A DNA stretch of 27,852 nt from a virus. The stretch covers positions 1 through 27,852 of IMG/VR virus record IMGVR_UViG_3300017782_000155. The stretch is one strand, 5' to 3'. This document shows, one piece after another, positions 25,935 through 27,852 of this stretch. The position numbers and the translations under genes were made by a program. The notes beneath the pieces are model-generated. The model was not told the origin of the DNA. It saw only the letters and a list, made by a program, of their open reading frames with translations, and did no database searches. Numbering within the stretch: the first letter of the stretch is position 1; each line of letters begins with the position of its first letter.

Positions 25935-26481
25935 ATTTAATAGATATTTCTCTTGTTAGTACCCTGTACATTCTTTCACCTTCCACAATAAATTCATATT
26001 CACTGCTTGGTGTAAACCCAACTAAATCTTCTTTCTCTATTAAACTGCTAACGTCTTTATCAACGTATTTTATAATGCCCCTTAGGGCTTGTTCTTTCTC
26101 GTTATTTAATATATTAGTAGATTGAATTGGTTTAACGAAGCAAAAGCCTCTGGGTGCGTTCCATTCGTTATTTCGTTTATATAAGTATATTTGATCTGAC
26201 TTTACAAAATACAAATTATCTTTATAATAACTTCGGCTGTTTTTTTCTATACCATGCTGATTGTACCATCTTCTAAATACATTGTGATGTAGTATAACTT
26301 CATCTCCTATTTGAATTTCAGTATCCTCAGACTTTGGTGTATTTAAAACTATTCCGTTACGACTAATATACCGATGATCAGAGATCTCGGTATTAACCAA
26401 GAGCTCCTGACCATCTATATATTTTTTATTATCGTATCTTTCGTTTTTTGGTTTTATAATAAAATCAAATAAACTTTGCAT
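25888..26481 (-). CDS. Protein with two tandem GroES-like domains (putative co-chaperonin)
   Basis: This 197-residue protein reads as two GroES-like beta-barrels. Domain 1 (about 1-103) has FDFIIKPKNERYDNKKYIDG, then IVLNTP, IGDEVILHHNVFR and NLYFVKSDQIYLYKR, corresponding to the GroES order 'KPLxDR', 'GxVV', 'VGDxVIF' and 'YLILxExDILA'. Domain 2 (about 113-185) has FCFVKPI, RGIIKYVDKD, IEKEDLVGFTPSSEYEFIVE and GERMYRVLTREISIKYE, matching the last strands even more clearly. The region between Arg70 and Tyr91 (NQHGIEKNSRSYYK) may be loop decoration. A phage co-chaperonin helps the host chaperonin fold the capsid protein, as T4 gp31 does. This function is inferred from visual pattern matching; no mobile-loop hydrophobic tripeptide is certain. 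Its start overlaps the upstream stop (TAATG). Confidence 0.65.
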   Translation of the reverse strand: MQSLFDFIIKPKNERYDNKKYIDGQELLVNTEISDHRYISRNGIVLNTPKSEDTEIQIGDEVILHHNVFRRWYNQHGIEKNSRSYYKDNLYFVKSDQIYLYKRNNEWNAPRGFCFVKPIQSTNILNNEKEQALRGIIKYVDKDVSSLIEKEDLVGFTPSSEYEFIVEGERMYRVLTREISIKYERQGNETEYNPSWT

Positions 26482-26699
26482 TAATATTCTAAATTGTATT
26501 CCACGGCTATTGCCATGTTTTTATTAAAGTCTTTCCACGGTAATACTTCGTTTTTCTTTTTAATATAAATAGAAAACTTATCGTCATTTTCAACTATGTC
26601 ACATATTGTGTGGCCACCATATACTTCTTGGCCAACCGCATAGTGCATAGCGTCATTCTTATAGTCTCTACCTATACTTATTTTACGAACTAGACTCAT
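26481..26699 (-). CDS. Hypothetical 72-aa phage protein
   Basis: This small beta-rich soluble protein contains ISIGRDYKNDAMHYAVGQEV, then YGGHTICDIVEND, DKFSIYIKKKNEVLPWKDFN and MAIAVEYNLEY. From memory, similarly patterned short proteins occur next to the GroES-like gene in marine phages, but their function is not known. It overlaps the preceding coiled-coil gene by 17 bases and the following gene by one, so the four genes from 26937 to 25662 are a tight translational unit. No signal peptide, membrane span or enzyme motif is visible. Confidence 0.75.
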   Translation of the reverse strand: MSLVRKISIGRDYKNDAMHYAVGQEVYGGHTICDIVENDDKFSIYIKKKNEVLPWKDFNKNMAIAVEYNLEY

Positions 26700-26937
26700 C
26701 TTCTACGATTTCTTCGTACGTACCGTCTTGAATATTAATTTGTACTTTACCGTACTTTTCTTCTAACTTTGCTTGGAATTTATTTAAATCCATTTGAACT
26801 TCAGAAGCAGCGTGGTTAATTTTGTGTTTTTGCAATTCTAAGTTTCCAATTTGGGATGCAGCATTGTTTAATTTACCTACATAACCTTGTAATTCTTCTA
26901 ATTGTTCTGGTGTAATTTTTTGTTCTTGGTTTTCCAT
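26683..26937 (-). CDS. Small coiled-coil protein
   Basis: This is an 84-residue protein. Residues about 8-62 form one long, heptad-rich, charged helix (QLEELQGYVGKLNNAASQIG, then NLELQKHKINHAASEVQMDL). The C-terminus is a short strand-like VQINIQDGTYEEIVEDESSS. The pattern of a hairpin or coiled helix followed by 'INIxDGTY' recurs in many marine phages (from memory), and the function is unknown; a prefoldin-like or structural helper role is possible. It is preceded by a 76-base gap that is very AT-rich (A/T runs near 26941-26970) and could hold a promoter, although no clear Bacteroidetes -7 (TAnnTTTG) box was found. Confidence 0.75.
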   Translation of the reverse strand: MENQEQKITPEQLEELQGYVGKLNNAASQIGNLELQKHKINHAASEVQMDLNKFQAKLEEKYGKVQINIQDGTYEEIVEDESSS

Positions 26938-27013
26938 AATTTTAATTTTTTTTTAAATTTAATTTAATTGTTTGGGTTATAATTTATTATCACTTGTTTT
27001 ACTTGATTTCTAA

Positions 27014-27355
27014 TTATTCTTCAACAGACTCAGTAAAAGGTGAATGAAATGTTTTGTCTACGGGGACTTTTTGTAATGCAATTTGTGCATCTAAACCAGC
27101 CTTCATAGCGTCAACATCTAACCCAGCTTCTAGCCAAGCTATTACATCACTTTCTTTTATTTTGTTGTATTCTGTAAAATTATCTTTGTCGTATTCAACA
27201 GAATGAGTTCCTATACTATTTGCTTGGTAAATATTAGGAGCCTCGCCCTCTGAAGCTACATAGCTCCAGTGAATTGTGTTGATAACATTGTCTTTGCTAT
27301 CGTGTGAAATTTTTGCGTCTAACGCATTAATTGTCCATTTGTAAGTTATTGCCAT
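27014..27355 (-). CDS. Conserved small marine-phage protein (unknown role)
   Basis: This 113-residue protein begins MAITYKWTINALDAKISHD and continues DNVINTIHWSYVASEGEAP, a beta-sandwich-like start known to me from many marine cyanophage and pelagiphage-type proteins annotated only as hypothetical. Later it has EYNKIKESDVIAWLEAGLDV and DAQIALQKVP, a helical segment ending in a Pro/Ser tail. No catalytic residues are evident. It sits just behind the fibre-like gene with a 17-base gap, so it may be a tail accessory or chaperone for the fibre; this is inference from position only. Confidence 0.75.
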   Translation of the reverse strand: MAITYKWTINALDAKISHDSKDNVINTIHWSYVASEGEAPNIYQANSIGTHSVEYDKDNFTEYNKIKESDVIAWLEAGLDVDAMKAGLDAQIALQKVPVDKTFHSPFTESVEE

Positions 27356-27372
27356 TTTTTTTATTTATTTAT

Positions 27373-27852
27373 TTATAATAGTTTTCTAAATCTAAAAGAT
27401 ATTGGTGCGGATGATATGGTGTTAGCTGTTTTTATTTGTAATTCGCATCTGTTTGCATAGCTAGTTCCATCATTTATATGTAGTTTTGTTCTTAATTCTA
27501 AAGTATTGTTATTTCGTGCATGCCCCGCCATATGCAAAGGTATTTCATCTATATCATCATCATTAACACCGGTATGATACCAGCTCATTATACCACTCCA
27601 ATACATACCGTACCAACCAGCTCCAGTGCTACCATGTGCATCGCTATACACCTGAACTGCAAACGTTCCCGTGCCGCCTATATTAGACAAACTAATATCT
27701 AAACTAGTCCAAGTATTTGCTGTAGTTGAAACTGTTTTATTTATAGTAACCAGCCCGTCTACAAAAGCACCTGCTTTTGGTACTAATCCTTCATGCGTAA
27801 TTTCGCCCGCAACATCTAATTTACGGGTTGGCGAAGTCACCCCAATTCCTAC
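27373..27852 (-). CDS. C-terminal part of a tail-fibre-like protein (partial, runs off right edge)
   Basis: The reading frame is open to the window edge, so the start lies outside. The GTG at 27840 is internal: the four codons before it read VGIG and join it to make VGIGVTSPTRKLDVAGE, a common motif in fibre and adhesin proteins just before a C-terminal region. The remaining ~140 residues are beta-rich (TANTWTSLDISLSNIGGTGT, then FAVQVYSDAHGSTGAGWYGM and HARNNNTLELRTKLHINDG), ending FRFRKLL. There is no visible S74-type autoprotease. This is likely the receptor-binding or knob end of a fibre. The gene is certain to be coding; the fibre role is good but incomplete. Confidence 0.75.
   Translation of the reverse strand, partial: VGIGVTSPTRKLDVAGEITHEGLVPKAGAFVDGLVTINKTVSTTANTWTSLDISLSNIGGTGTFAVQVYSDAHGSTGAGWYGMYWSGIMSWYHTGVNDDDIDEIPLHMAGHARNNNTLELRTKLHINDGTSYANRCELQIKTANTISSAPISFRFRKLL

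Noticed and set aside
26938-27013. Bacteroidetes-type promoter in the AT-rich 76-base gap
   Set aside because: No TTTG and TAnnTTTG pair with suitable spacing was found; A/T runs alone are not enough.
27373-27840. Separate 155-aa protein starting at GTG 27840
   Set aside because: The frame stays open to the window edge and the GTG lies inside the VGIGVTSPTRKLDVAGE motif, so it is an internal codon of a larger gene.
1-27852. tRNA genes, CRISPR arrays, insertion sequences or integrase sites
   Set aside because: No gap is long enough for a tRNA with neighbours outside coding frames, no regular spaced repeats were seen, and no transposase or integrase motif appears in any frame.

Overview
This window looks like the late (virion structure, packaging and lysis) block of a podovirus-like, tailed double-stranded DNA phage. 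It is AT-rich, almost wholly coding, and every supported gene lies on the minus strand, so transcription runs from right (27852) to left (1). The host is probably a marine member of the Bacteroidetes/Flavobacteriia. Both exported proteins have signal peptides that end in Ala-Gln, with Gln as the likely first mature residue; this is a known Bacteroidetes habit. Start sites have A/T-rich leaders rather than clear Shine-Dalgarno sequences. The protein families recall uncultured marine phages and, more distantly, crAss-like podoviruses. That placement comes from memory of families and was not searched.

Layout in transcription order. (1) 27852-27014: the C-terminal part of a fibre-like protein running off the right edge, then a small conserved phage protein. 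(2) 26937-25662: four tightly packed small genes: a coiled-coil protein, an unknown 72-aa protein, a protein that reads as two tandem GroES-like domains, and a probable small terminase. (3) 25662-18337: large terminase, portal, acidic scaffold and major capsid protein, followed by a terminator-like hairpin. (4) 18262-10776: a conserved unknown protein, two neck/connector proteins and a very large tail ('nozzle/stabilisation') protein that appears split into two genes. (5) 10766-2342: three internal virion/ejection proteins. The last has 2103 residues and carries an HExxH metallopeptidase motif and what looks like a PD-(D/E)xK nuclease domain. (6) 2339-1: small overlapping genes, including a 39-aa and a 54-aa (holin-like) gene, a small exported protein, and an exported protein with a dockerin-like calcium loop that runs off the left edge.

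How the genes fit together: the terminases and portal package DNA into a shell built from capsid protein on the scaffold. The connector and nozzle proteins close the head and form the short tail. The internal proteins are probably ejected with the DNA. The holin starts lysis. The most interesting patterns are small beta-rich domains inserted into three consecutive neck/tail genes, the split nozzle protein, the tandem GroES-like protein next to the terminase genes, a sharp base-composition and codon-use patch inside the terminase ATPase region, and the nuclease-like module inside the giant internal protein. No tRNA, CRISPR array, insertion sequence or integrase was seen. No gene-free stretch exceeds about 80 bases.
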